A DNA stretch of 8,243 bases from Chloroflexota bacterium (GTDB lineage Bacteria; Chloroflexota; Anaerolineae; Aggregatilineales; UBA3940). The stretch's first letter is position 1. Each line of letters starts with the position of its first letter. The notes below the pieces were generated by a model that worked only from the letters and a program-made list of their open reading frames with translations, was not told where the DNA came from and searched no databases. Position numbers and translations under genes: made by a program. Below are positions 1-6,654 of this stretch, piece by piece. Location of the stretch: the NCBI GenBank assembly GCA_011051745.1, contig DRKO01000270.1, positions 1 through 8,243 of the forward strand. Reading direction: 5' to 3'.

Positions 1-1
1 C

Positions 2-592
2 AGCATAGACGAGAACCTCGCGACCTTCAACGCCCGCGCCACTCAGATCGCCGAGGGAGCGATCGTCGGCGAGGAGGGCACTCCCGCGCCCGCCACCCCC
101 GAACCCACGCCGATCCCGAACCTGATTGACCTGACGACCGACCCGAACGCCCAGCTTGCCCGCGCCTGGAGTCAGGTGCTGGCGCTGCGGAGCGGCGACG
201 AATTTACCATCATCGCCACGCAGGAGCAGGTCGGGGCGTTCATCATTGACACATTGCAACTGTACGGGATGCAGAGCACGGTACGCGGCGGCTCGGCGGC
301 CATCGGCGCGGCGCAGATACGGATCGATCTGGCGCTTGTGGATCAGGAAGGCAACTTCGGGGCCGGGACGGTCAGCTTCCAGCCGACGCTTGACGAGCTG
401 GGCCGCCTGCACCTGAATCCCCAGCCTGCCCAGTTCGGCGGGCTGGACCTGCCCGCCGAGTTGCTCCCTCTGATCGGCGACGCCGTCTACACCGCCCTGA
501 CCGGCGCACGCAACGACGCCCAGAGCCGGGTGACGCTCACCCGCCTGACTCTGGAAAACGGGATTATGGAACTCTCCGGCATCGTGCGCTGA
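2..592 (+). CDS. C-terminal part of an unrecognised, probably envelope-associated protein (5' end outside window)
   Basis: The reading frame is open from the left edge to a TGA at 590-592, so 196 residues are visible and the true start lies upstream. The visible part begins with a helical-looking stretch. A low-complexity Pro/Thr/Glu linker follows at about residues 26-40, of the type that often tethers an extracytoplasmic domain. The last 140 residues look like a compact alpha/beta domain with alternating hydrophobic strands. The layout, with a 'T-x-EQV' segment early and a 'L-ENG-x-x-x-L-SG' strand at the end, faintly recalls LmeA/DUF2993-like lipid-binding proteins. That resemblance is by eye only and weak. 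No catalytic motif is seen. The next gene starts 1-70 nt downstream, so the two are probably co-transcribed. The frame is well supported by its high-GC codon pattern; the function is unknown. Confidence 0.75.
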   Translation, partial: SIDENLATFNARATQIAEGAIVGEEGTPAPATPEPTPIPNLIDLTTDPNAQLARAWSQVLALRSGDEFTIIATQEQVGAFIIDTLQLYGMQSTVRGGSAAIGAAQIRIDLALVDQEGNFGAGTVSFQPTLDELGRLHLNPQPAQFGGLDLPAELLPLIGDAVYTALTGARNDAQSRVTLTRLTLENGIMELSGIVR

Positions 593-662
593 TGTGAAAC
601 GCGACGGACGGCGGCGGGGCGAGGCACGCGGTATCGCCCCGCTGCCGGATGTCCCCCGCCTC

Positions 663-2411
663 ATGGACCGACAGCTCCTCCTCCCCCGCCCCCTTTTCGC
701 CCGAAGATTTGGCCGAATCCTCGGACTGCTCATCGCTGCCGGGCTGGCGGGCTGTGGAGATGCGCGGGCGATGCCCCGGCAACTCCCCACCGCTTCGCCC
801 ACCCCCGACCCCGCCGCCGGAACAGAGAGCTTCCCGCTGCCGCCGCTCACCACCCCGACCCCCCTTCCTCTGGCGACGGCCCCGCCCGCCCTCGTCCTGC
901 CCGATGAGAGCGGCACATCGGTGGCCTGCGCGGCCAACACCCTGCGCCTGCCGCTGGCAGACCTGACAGGCGACCCGACCGCTCCGGTCAGCCGCATTGA
1001 GGCCGACGAAGAGTCGCTCTACGTGCTGGTTGACGGGGGGCTGATTCGCCTCTCGCGGGTCGGGGTGGACGCAGGCACGCCCGCGCCGGAGGCGATCCTC
1101 CTGCCCGGTCAGACGGTCGCCGGACGACCGGTGCAGGAGCTGGCCGATCTGGCGCTTGACGGGCGGCGCGGCCTGCTCTACATGCTGGATAAGGCCGGGC
1201 ATGTCTTCCGCTACAGCCTGCGGGACGGATCGCTCTCCCTTGCCTACCGCGCCACGTTCGACCGGCAGGCGGTCGTCTCCCCCCAGTTGATCGCCATCGC
1301 CGTTGACGGCGACGGTCGCCTGCTGATGCTCGACTCGGCCTACGGCATGATCTGGACGCCCGACGGGCAGACCGGGCGGGAACTGGTCAACGATTCAAGC
1401 GGGATGACAGAAAGCGCTGACCTGACCGCCGCCGATGGCCGGATTTTCGTCATGCGGCAGGACGGCAGCATCCGGGTGGTGGAAGAGCGGTACGGCTGGC
1501 GGGCGTGGCAGGGACAGGAGGGCCGCCGTCTGGGGCTGGCGATCAAAACCTCAAACCATCTGGGCGTGGACCTGATCGTCACGGTGGACGCCCTCCAGCG
1601 CGAAGTGCTCGGAATGCGCCCCGACGACCCCGGTCTGGCCGTCACGCGCCATGTGTTCGCCTTCCCCGATATGGGCCTGCTGCGCGATGCGGCCTTCGCC
1701 GGGGGGCGGCTGTATGCCCTTGCAGGAGGCGATCTGTTCGTCTATCCCGGCCCGGCGGGGGAGGGCGGCTCCGGCGAGTGCCGCCCCCTCAACCCCGATC
1801 TGTTCGCCCGTCCGACCCTCTACGGCGAGGACGTGATCGCCACGCTGGAGGGGATGCGCTTCCCCATCGAGGAGGGCACGCTGCCGATCTGGCCGCGCAT
1901 CTACCCCGGCGCGAGCCGCCTCTACCGGCTGGGCGTCCATCACGGGCTCGACCTCTACTCGTTCAACGCCCCGACCGGATACGGGCGTGGCTGGCCGGTG
2001 ATCGCGCCGCTGGAGGGCCGCGTGGCGCGGGCCACGATCCGCTACGAGGGGCTGAGCGGCGAGGAGTTCGACCGCATCACCGCCGATGCCCGCACGCTCG
2101 GCGCGACGCCCCCCGACACGATGGAGCTTCTGGCCGGAAAGCACGTCGTCATCGAGCACGAGGGGGACATCTCCACCGTCTACATGCATCTGGACGCCCT
2201 CGCGCCCGGCATCGTACCCGGTGCGCATGTGCGGGCCGGGCAACTGATCGGGACGGTCGGCGTCACGGGGACGGAAGGCGAAGGGCGGCCCGGCGCGTCG
2301 CTCCCTCACCTGCACTTTGAAATCTGGGTGGGCGAGCGTTATCTGGGGGAGGGGATCACCATCCGCGAAACGATGTGGTGGTACGGACAGGGCTTCGACC
2401 GCCGAGGGTGA
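663..2411 (+). CDS. Lipoprotein with beta-propeller-like region and C-terminal M23 metallopeptidase domain
   Basis: This is a predicted secreted, lipid-anchored zinc endopeptidase (LytM/lysostaphin type, M23) acting on peptidoglycan cross-links or other envelope peptides. With the ATG at 663 the protein has 582 residues. It has a basic N-region, a hydrophobic core and a lipobox LAGC with Cys31, then a Pro/Thr-rich linker to about residue 75. Residues ~95-365 contain repeated short beta-strand units ('LYVLVDGGLIRL', 'LLYMLDKAGHVFRYS', 'LYALAGGDLFVY') like an NHL or other beta-propeller. Residues ~415-565 are the M23 domain. His426 and Asp430 (HxGxD) and His551 of HLH are the expected zinc ligands; His509 (YMHL) and His549 are the expected catalytic histidines. 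All are present, so an active enzyme is likely. An in-frame GTG at 594, two bases after the previous stop, would add 23 residues. I prefer 663 because it places the signal peptide near the N-terminus. Neither start has a clear Shine-Dalgarno. Confidence 0.9.
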   Translation: MDRQLLLPRPLFARRFGRILGLLIAAGLAGCGDARAMPRQLPTASPTPDPAAGTESFPLPPLTTPTPLPLATAPPALVLPDESGTSVACAANTLRLPLADLTGDPTAPVSRIEADEESLYVLVDGGLIRLSRVGVDAGTPAPEAILLPGQTVAGRPVQELADLALDGRRGLLYMLDKAGHVFRYSLRDGSLSLAYRATFDRQAVVSPQLIAIAVDGDGRLLMLDSAYGMIWTPDGQTGRELVNDSSGMTESADLTAADGRIFVMRQDGSIRVVEERYGWRAWQGQEGRRLGLAIKTSNHLGVDLIVTVDALQREVLGMRPDDPGLAVTRHVFAFPDMGLLRDAAFAGGRLYALAGGDLFVYPGPAGEGGSGECRPLNPDLFARPTLYGEDVIATLEGMRFPIEEGTLPIWPRIYPGASRLYRLGVHHGLDLYSFNAPTGYGRGWPVIAPLEGRVARATIRYEGLSGEEFDRITADARTLGATPPDTMELLAGKHVVIEHEGDISTVYMHLDALAPGIVPGAHVRAGQLIGTVGVTGTEGEGRPGASLPHLHFEIWVGERYLGEGITIRETMWWYGQGFDRRG

Positions 2412-2429
2412 GGGGAGGAGCCCCTCGCC
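2407..2429 (+). other. GC-rich hairpin at the M23 gene stop codon
   Basis: A 9-bp stem (one G-U pair) forms between 2407-2415 and 2421-2429 with a 5-nt loop, overlapping the stop codon. No T-run follows, so it is not a standard terminator. It may protect the mRNA 3' end or simply reflect high GC. Confidence 0.35.
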
Positions 2430-2468
2430 GCCGACCGGGAAGGCGCACCCCCGCCCCTCACAGAGGTG

Positions 2469-2520
2469 AAAGTAAGGCAGGCCTGAGCCGTCTCTCTTCA
2501 CGCCTGACTTACTTTTATTT
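2469..2520 (+). terminator. Probable rho-independent terminator after the M23 lipoprotein gene
   Basis: Segments 2469-2482 and 2502-2515 form a 14-bp stem with a single G-A mismatch (2477/2507) around a 19-nt loop. The stem is followed by a T-rich run, TTTTATTT (2513-2520). It lies about 58 nt after the stop codon. The stem's outer half is A/T-rich and the loop is long, so it is less compact than the terminators after hppA and after the tRNAs. Its position and T-run still favour transcription termination. Confidence 0.65.
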
Positions 2521-2548
2521 GCAGGTTCGGCGTAAATTGTGCTACAAA
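2519..2548 (+). promoter_or_regulatory. Weak candidate promoter for hppA
   Basis: A TTGCAG element (2519-2524) and TACAAA (2543-2548) are separated by 18 nt, in one of the few AT-richer patches of the window. The matches to sigma70-type boxes are 3/6 and 4/6, so the call is weak. Some promoter is expected here because a probable terminator precedes it and hppA follows. Notably, the -35-like TTGCAG is identical to the one in front of the tRNA-Gly gene. Confidence 0.35.
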
Positions 2549-2757
2549 TAGCAAGTGTCTGTCCCCTGACAGGCGTCTTCCAATCGTCTCAGGCAGGCTT
2601 CCGGCATCCTGCGCGGGGCCTGTTAACGCGGAATGCGGGCGCATTCCTGCGAAGCCTCTTCAGAGAAGGGGCTTTTCAAACCGGCAGCCAGCAACGAGGC
2701 AACCAGTTATGCCGGACCATTCTCACACCAGCAGCTTTCAGGTCTTACAAAACGTTT
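2549..2757 (+). other. Hairpin-rich 5' leader of hppA (possible structured RNA)
   Basis: No convincing gene lies in this stretch. By eye it holds a row of inverted repeats. These are 2559-2563/2568-2572 (5 bp, loop 4), 2593-2597/2608-2612 (5 bp, loop 10), 2627-2636/2641-2651 (10 bp with one bulged T, loop 4), 2652-2661/2665-2674 (10 bp with one G-U, loop 3, followed by a TTTT) and 2681-2686/2710-2715 (6 bp, loop 23). The fourth resembles a weak terminator, and its left arm can pair with 2595-2601 instead. I do not recognise any known riboswitch consensus. High GC makes chance hairpins common, but the two adjacent 10-bp stems stand out. Confidence 0.45.
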
Positions 2758-2764
2758 AAGGGAG
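2758..2764 (+). promoter_or_regulatory. Shine-Dalgarno of hppA
   Basis: AAGGGAG sits 7 nt before the ATG at 2772. It is one of the two good ribosome binding sites in the window and fixes the hppA start over other in-frame choices. Confidence 0.85.
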
Positions 2765-2771
2765 ATACTAT

Positions 2772-5228
2772 ATGCAGCTAATGGATGTACAGCCCTTCGA
2801 ATGGGCGATGGTTCTCATCGTGCTGGGAACGGCGTTCCTTGCCCTGGCCTACGCCTGGTGGTTGCGCCAGCAGATCATGGCCTATGAGAAGGGCACCGAG
2901 GAGATGCAGCGCGTCTGGCGTGACATTAAAGACGGCGCAAACGCCTACCTCAACACTCAGTTCCGCGCCATCCTCCCCATGATCGTCATCCTGACCGTCG
3001 CGATGGGCCTCAGCGTATGGGTGGTCCGCCCGACGCCGGAGGCCATCGAGCTGATAGCAGGGTACGGCGGGAGCGAATCAACCGCCCGTCTGGTGATCGC
3101 GGTCGCGCGGGCCCTCGCGTTCGTGATGGGGTCAACCTTCTCGTTGCTGGTTGGCCGCTGGGGAATGAACATGGCCGTTGAGGGCAACGTGCGTGTTGCC
3201 GCCGCCTCGCGGGTCAGCTACAACGAGGCGCTCAAGATCGCCTACCGCTCCGGCACGATCACCGGAATGCTGACCGACGGACTGGGTCTGCTGGGCGGCA
3301 CGCTCATCTTCATCTTCTTCGGCAAGGCCGCGCCGGATGTGCTGCTCGGCTTCGGCTTTGGCGGCACGCTGCTGGCGCTGTTCATGCGTGTGGGCGGTGG
3401 AATCTACACCAAGGCCGCCGACGTGGGCGCTGACCTGGTCGGCAAGGTCGAGGCGGGCATGGAGGAAGACGACCCGCGCAACGCCGCCGTCATCGCCGAC
3501 CTGGTGGGCGACAACGTGGGCGACTGCGCCGGTATGGCCGCCGACATCTTCGAGAGCTACGAGGTAACCATCGTCTCCAGCCTGATTCTGGGTCTGGCGC
3601 TGGCCCACATCACCGGCAACCTGCACTGGATCATCGTCCCCCTGCTCATCCGGGGCGTGGGCGTGGTCAGCTCGATCATCGGAACCTACGCCGTCTCGCT
3701 GTGGAAGGTGGACGACGCCGAAGAGGCGATGTACAAGAGCTATGAGCTTTCCAGTGCGATCACGATCACCTCGGCCTTTCTGCTCTCCTATTTCTACGCG
3801 GGCGATCTGCGGATGGGCGTTCTGAACGCCATCGGCGTCGCGCTGGCGGTGAGCTTCAACCCGCTGACCGCTTACGCGACGAGCGCCAACAGCAAGCGCG
3901 TGCAGAATATCTCCGCCGCCACGCGCTTCGGGCCTGCGCTTGTCATTCTGGAGGGGCTGAGCCTGGGGTATCTCTCCAGCGTGTGGGCGATTCTGGTCAT
4001 CATCCTGAGCCTGATCGCCACCATCCTGATCTACTCAGCCGGACTGCCTGAAGGGCTGGCCCAGATTCTTCTCTATGCCTCGATTGCCGTCGCGGTTGTC
4101 GGGGGCGTCGCTCAGGCCATCCGCAAGAAAGCCTGGGTGGACGGCCTGATCTTCGCCATGTGGACGCTGGTGGTGGGCTTCTTCCTGTTCAGCATGAAGC
4201 CCGTCTCCGACAACCTGTTCACTTACGTTCTGTTCGGCGTGAGCATGGTCGGCGTCGGGATGCTCTCCCACACCGGCAACAACGTCAGCATGGACACCTT
4301 CGGCCCGATCTCCGACAACGCCAACGGCATCGGCGAGGTGGTGGGGATGGACCCCAAAGCCCGCCAGATCATGGCCGACCTCGACGCGGCGGGCAACACC
4401 ACCAAGGCCATCACCAAGGGCGTGGCGATTGGCTCGGCGGTCATCGCGGCGCTGTCGCTGTACGGCGCGTTCTTTACCGACATCGGGCGGGTGTGGCCCC
4501 CCGAACGCGGCCCCTTCGAGGCGGTCATCAACCTGGCGAACCCGACCGTCTTCGTCGGCCTGCTGATCGGCGGCATGCTGCCCCTGCTGTTCGGCGGCCT
4601 GCTGATCAAGGCCGTGAACCGCGCCGCCTCTCAGATGATGGCCGAGGTGCGCCGCCAGTTGCGCATCCCGGAGATCATGGAGGGCAAGCAGCGGCCCGAC
4701 TACGCCCGCGCGGTCGAGATCAGCACCCGCGCCGCCCAGACGGAGCTTGTCCCCATCGGCCTGATCGCCGTCCTCTCCCCGATCGTCATCGGGCTGCTGC
4801 TCAAGGAGCAGGCCCTCGGCAGCTTCCTGGCGGGCGTGATCCTGAGCGGCCAGCTTCTGGCGGTCTTCATGGCGAACGCCGGTGGCGCGTGGGACAACGC
4901 CAAGAAGTTCGTTGAGGATGGCAACTTCGGCGGGAAGGGCACGCCCAACCACGCGGCGGCGGTTGTCGGCGACACGGTCGGCGACCCGCTCAAGGACACG
5001 GCAGGCCCGGCCCTCAACCCGATGATCAAGGTGATGAATCTGGTCGCCCTGATCATAGCCCCGATTGTGGTCGAGTTCTCCGGCTTCTCGCCCTGGATGA
5101 TCGGCCTGATCGCGGTGGGGCTGGTGGGCATCCTCTGGGCAGTGCGCCGCTCCGACCGCGAGGTGGAGTTGATCGAGGACGAGGCGGGGATGGAGGCCAT
5201 CACGGCAGCCAGCACCGCCAGCGACTAG
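2772..5228 (+). CDS. hppA: Membrane-bound proton-pumping pyrophosphatase (H+-PPase), predicted K+-independent
   Basis: The integral membrane enzyme hydrolyses pyrophosphate to phosphate and uses the energy to pump H+ across the cytoplasmic membrane. The 818-residue protein is complete and consists mostly of hydrophobic helices; the family has about 16. Substrate-binding signatures are intact: DVGADLVGKVE at 217-227, EDDPRN at 232-237, GDNVGDCAGM at 246-255, a DNANGI segment, and GDTVGDPLKDTAGP from 733. Family knowledge says the residue after GNTT separates two types, Ala in K+-dependent and Lys in K+-independent enzymes. Here it is Lys545 in GNTTKA, so K+ independence is predicted. H+ rather than Na+ transport is inferred from that subclass. 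The length is toward the long end of bacterial homologues. The start is set by the Shine-Dalgarno at 2758. The gene stands alone, with a hairpin-rich leader before it and a strong terminator after it. A role in recovering energy from biosynthetic pyrophosphate is inferred. Confidence 0.97.
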   Translation: MQLMDVQPFEWAMVLIVLGTAFLALAYAWWLRQQIMAYEKGTEEMQRVWRDIKDGANAYLNTQFRAILPMIVILTVAMGLSVWVVRPTPEAIELIAGYGGSESTARLVIAVARALAFVMGSTFSLLVGRWGMNMAVEGNVRVAAASRVSYNEALKIAYRSGTITGMLTDGLGLLGGTLIFIFFGKAAPDVLLGFGFGGTLLALFMRVGGGIYTKAADVGADLVGKVEAGMEEDDPRNAAVIADLVGDNVGDCAGMAADIFESYEVTIVSSLILGLALAHITGNLHWIIVPLLIRGVGVVSSIIGTYAVSLWKVDDAEEAMYKSYELSSAITITSAFLLSYFYAGDLRMGVLNAIGVALAVSFNPLTAYATSANSKRVQNISAATRFGPALVILEGLSLGYLSSVWAILVIILSLIATILIYSAGLPEGLAQILLYASIAVAVVGGVAQAIRKKAWVDGLIFAMWTLVVGFFLFSMKPVSDNLFTYVLFGVSMVGVGMLSHTGNNVSMDTFGPISDNANGIGEVVGMDPKARQIMADLDAAGNTTKAITKGVAIGSAVIAALSLYGAFFTDIGRVWPPERGPFEAVINLANPTVFVGLLIGGMLPLLFGGLLIKAVNRAASQMMAEVRRQLRIPEIMEGKQRPDYARAVEISTRAAQTELVPIGLIAVLSPIVIGLLLKEQALGSFLAGVILSGQLLAVFMANAGGAWDNAKKFVEDGNFGGKGTPNHAAAVVGDTVGDPLKDTAGPALNPMIKVMNLVALIIAPIVVEFSGFSPWMIGLIAVGLVGILWAVRRSDREVELIEDEAGMEAITAASTASD

Positions 5229-5254
5229 ACACCGCGCACCACAACGCAGTGGAG

Positions 5255-5288
5255 AAAGGGCGACCGCTTACTCCGGTCGCCCTTTTTT
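5255..5288 (+). terminator. Rho-independent terminator of hppA
   Basis: A perfect 12-bp stem (5255-5266 with 5274-5285) encloses a 7-nt loop and runs into six Ts (5283-5288), 26 nt after the hppA stop codon. It separates hppA from the Nudix gene. From here to about 5454 I see nothing else beyond GC-rich sequence; the Nudix gene's promoter is not recognisable. Confidence 0.95.
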
Positions 5289-5493
5289 GCTTCATCTGCC
5301 TGCGCCCTCCACGCCGGGGGCGCGACAACCGTCGCCACTGGGAGAAGAGGGGGAAGGCGTTCAGCGTGAGAAGGGGAACGAGACCGGTCCCAGCCGCCGC
5401 CCTTGAGGTCACGGGTCTTCCTGCCGCACGCGGCGGACACATTACCCACAACCGGTGGATGTGCGGCAGCGGGAGAGGTACACTGAGGGGGTG

Positions 5494-6288
5494 ATGTCAC
5501 AGGAGAACGGGACTCATCAGATGGAAACTCTGTACAACCGCGAGGCACTGACCGCCGCCCTGCGTGATCTGGCCGCCGGATCGGAGTACGCACGCGGGGT
5601 GCTGGATGTGCTGTCTCTGCTGGGGCTGGTCGCTCCACAGGGAGAGCGCTCCGTGCCGACGGGGAAGGTTCCCCGGATGGTGCTCGACAGTCTGCGGGCG
5701 CACCTGCAGGACGGCGTGACGGTCGGGCTGCGCTGGGACGATCTGGACGCGGACGGCCTGCGCGGGGTGGATGTGCTGCGGGCGATTGAGGAAGCCCGCC
5801 GGGAGGCCGTCCCCGATCCGACGCCGGGGCGCGTGGTGCGCGTCGCGCAGGCGGTGATCAAGGCCCACCGCGACGGCGAAGACCTCTACCTGATGCAGTA
5901 TGACCGGCACGCGGGGCGTTTCCAGCCCATCGGCGGCAAGCAGGACCCCGCCGACCCCGATCTCCACGCCACGCTGCGGCGCGAAATGGCGGAGGAGCTG
6001 GGCCTGAGCCATCCGCCGGGGCCGGAAGCCTGCACTCTGCACCTGCTCCACGCCGACTGGCGCACAACGATTCTCAGCCCGACGTATGGCATCCTGACGG
6101 CTTACTCGATTAACCTGTTCCACGTGGGGGCGATCCGCTTCCCGATTGCGACGGACGGGGAGACCCGCTGGCTGCGTCGTGAGGAGATCGTCGTCGGGCG
6201 GGCGGAAGACGGGCGGGCGGTCTCGCAGGTGTACCCGGAGGTGCTCGGCCTGAGCCGGATGGACGGGTTGCCGCCGGGAGTGGCGTAA
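5494..6288 (+). CDS. Nudix hydrolase-family protein with unrecognised N-terminal region
   Basis: Nudix enzymes cleave nucleoside diphosphates linked to another group, using metal bound by the Nudix box. From the ATG at 5494 the protein has 264 residues. The Nudix domain spans about 113-250, with REMAEELGL at 163-171 matching the core REUXEEXGU exactly. The upstream half of the box is irregular: the GG at 147-148 is kept, but the usual Glu is replaced by an Asp/Pro segment (DPADPD), with spacing off by one. Metal-binding Glu164, Glu167 and Glu168 are present, so catalysis is plausible. Residues 1-112 are helix-rich and match no domain I can name; a DNA-binding or substrate-gating role is possible but not shown. 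The start is uncertain: GTG at 5455, 5461 or 5491 and ATG at 5521 are also in frame. ATG 5494 has GAGGGG just upstream, though closely spaced; AGGAG at 5501 is rather far from 5521. The substrate is unknown. Confidence 0.88.
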   Translation: MSQENGTHQMETLYNREALTAALRDLAAGSEYARGVLDVLSLLGLVAPQGERSVPTGKVPRMVLDSLRAHLQDGVTVGLRWDDLDADGLRGVDVLRAIEEARREAVPDPTPGRVVRVAQAVIKAHRDGEDLYLMQYDRHAGRFQPIGGKQDPADPDLHATLRREMAEELGLSHPPGPEACTLHLLHADWRTTILSPTYGILTAYSINLFHVGAIRFPIATDGETRWLRREEIVVGRAEDGRAVSQVYPEVLGLSRMDGLPPGVA

Positions 6289-6311
6289 GCCCTGCCCTGC
6301 CGAAAAAATGC

Positions 6312-6340
6312 TTGCAGAGCCATCGTGACTCTGCTATAAT
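6312..6340 (+). promoter_or_regulatory. Strong sigma70-type promoter for the tRNA genes
   Basis: A consensus -10 box TATAAT (6335-6340) is preceded by TG one base upstream (extended -10, 6332-6333). A -35-like TTGCAG (6312-6317) sits at the ideal 17-nt spacing. Transcription would begin around 6347, a few bases before the tRNA-Gly 5' end at 6353. It is the best promoter in the window. Confidence 0.85.
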
Positions 6341-6352
6341 GGCAGGTGTCAG

Positions 6353-6424
<72 letters not shown>

Positions 6425-6426
6425 CT

Positions 6427-6456
6427 AAGGGTTGGCCTCCGTGTCATCCCTTTTTT
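6427..6456 (+). terminator. Terminator-like hairpin between the two tRNA genes
   Basis: AAGGG (6427-6431) pairs with CCCTT (6448-6452). After one T-T mismatch, TGGC pairs with GTCA (one G-U) around a 6-nt loop. Six Ts (6451-6456) follow. It lies in the 38-nt spacer between tRNA-Gly and tRNA-Cys. It could partly terminate transcription after tRNA-Gly or act only as a processing spacer. Confidence 0.45.
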
Positions 6457-6462
6457 AATCAA

Positions 6463-6533
6463 GGCGACGTGGCCGAGTGGCTAGGCAGAGGTCTGCAAAA
6501 CCTCGTACACCGGTTCAAATCCGGTCGTCGCCT
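6463..6533 (+). tRNA. tRNA-Cys(GCA)
   Basis: A complete cloverleaf folds by eye. The acceptor GGCGACG (6463-6469) pairs perfectly with CGTCGCC (6526-6532), and the D arm is GCC/GGC. The anticodon stem is GAGGT/ACCTC around CTGCAAA with anticodon GCA at 6495-6497. The T arm is ACCGG/CCGGT with loop TTCAAAT. The discriminator T6533 is the U73 that cysteinyl-tRNA synthetase requires. CCA is not encoded. It reads TGC and TGT codons and probably shares the upstream promoter with tRNA-Gly. Confidence 0.97.
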
Positions 6534-6553
6534 CTGAACAGAAGAAAGCCCGT

Positions 6554-6583
6554 AAGCCGAGGGTGGGCAGCCCTCGGCTTTTT
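6554..6583 (+). terminator. Rho-independent terminator of the tRNA unit
   Basis: A perfect 10-bp stem (6554-6563 with 6571-6580) with a 7-nt loop is followed by five Ts (6579-6583), 20 nt after tRNA-Cys. It ends the tRNA transcription unit before the carboxypeptidase gene. Confidence 0.93.
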
Positions 6584-6643
6584 GCGGCCTGTTCATCTTC
6601 CCTGGATGCGCGCAAGCAACCGGAAGGGACAAGTTGCCCCCCC

Positions 6644-6650
6644 AAGGAGA
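6644..6650 (+). promoter_or_regulatory. Shine-Dalgarno of the M32 carboxypeptidase gene
   Basis: AAGGAGA lies 4 nt before the ATG at 6655. It rules out the in-frame TTG at 6634, which would place this ribosome binding site inside the coding region. Confidence 0.9.
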
Positions 6651-6654
6651 CACT

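Noticed and set aside
1551..2501. Long open frame (316 codons) on the minus strand opposite the M23 gene
   Set aside because: It is antisense to a gene with clear catalytic motifs, its translation shows no recognisable domain, and high GC routinely opens such frames.
2539..2781. Possible 80-codon leader peptide running through the hppA leader and overlapping its start by 10 nt
   Set aside because: It begins at a GTG without a ribosome binding site, has no recognisable composition or run of regulatory codons, and passes through several hairpins; RNA structure explains the region better.
4035..4952. Long minus-strand open frame (305 codons) inside hppA
   Set aside because: Its translation is low-complexity His/Asp/Gly/Gln-rich, as expected from the mirror of a hydrophobic membrane protein; hppA motifs on the + strand are decisive.
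5225..5638. Minus-strand open frame between hppA and the Nudix gene
   Set aside because: It crosses the hppA terminator and the start of the Nudix gene, has no ribosome binding site, and its Arg/Pro-rich translation has no recognisable domain.
6438..6462. A separate promoter for tRNA-Cys using TTTAAT (6453-6458) as the -10 box
   Set aside because: The nearest -35-like element is only 15 nt away, and the start site would fall at or inside the tRNA, leaving no leader.
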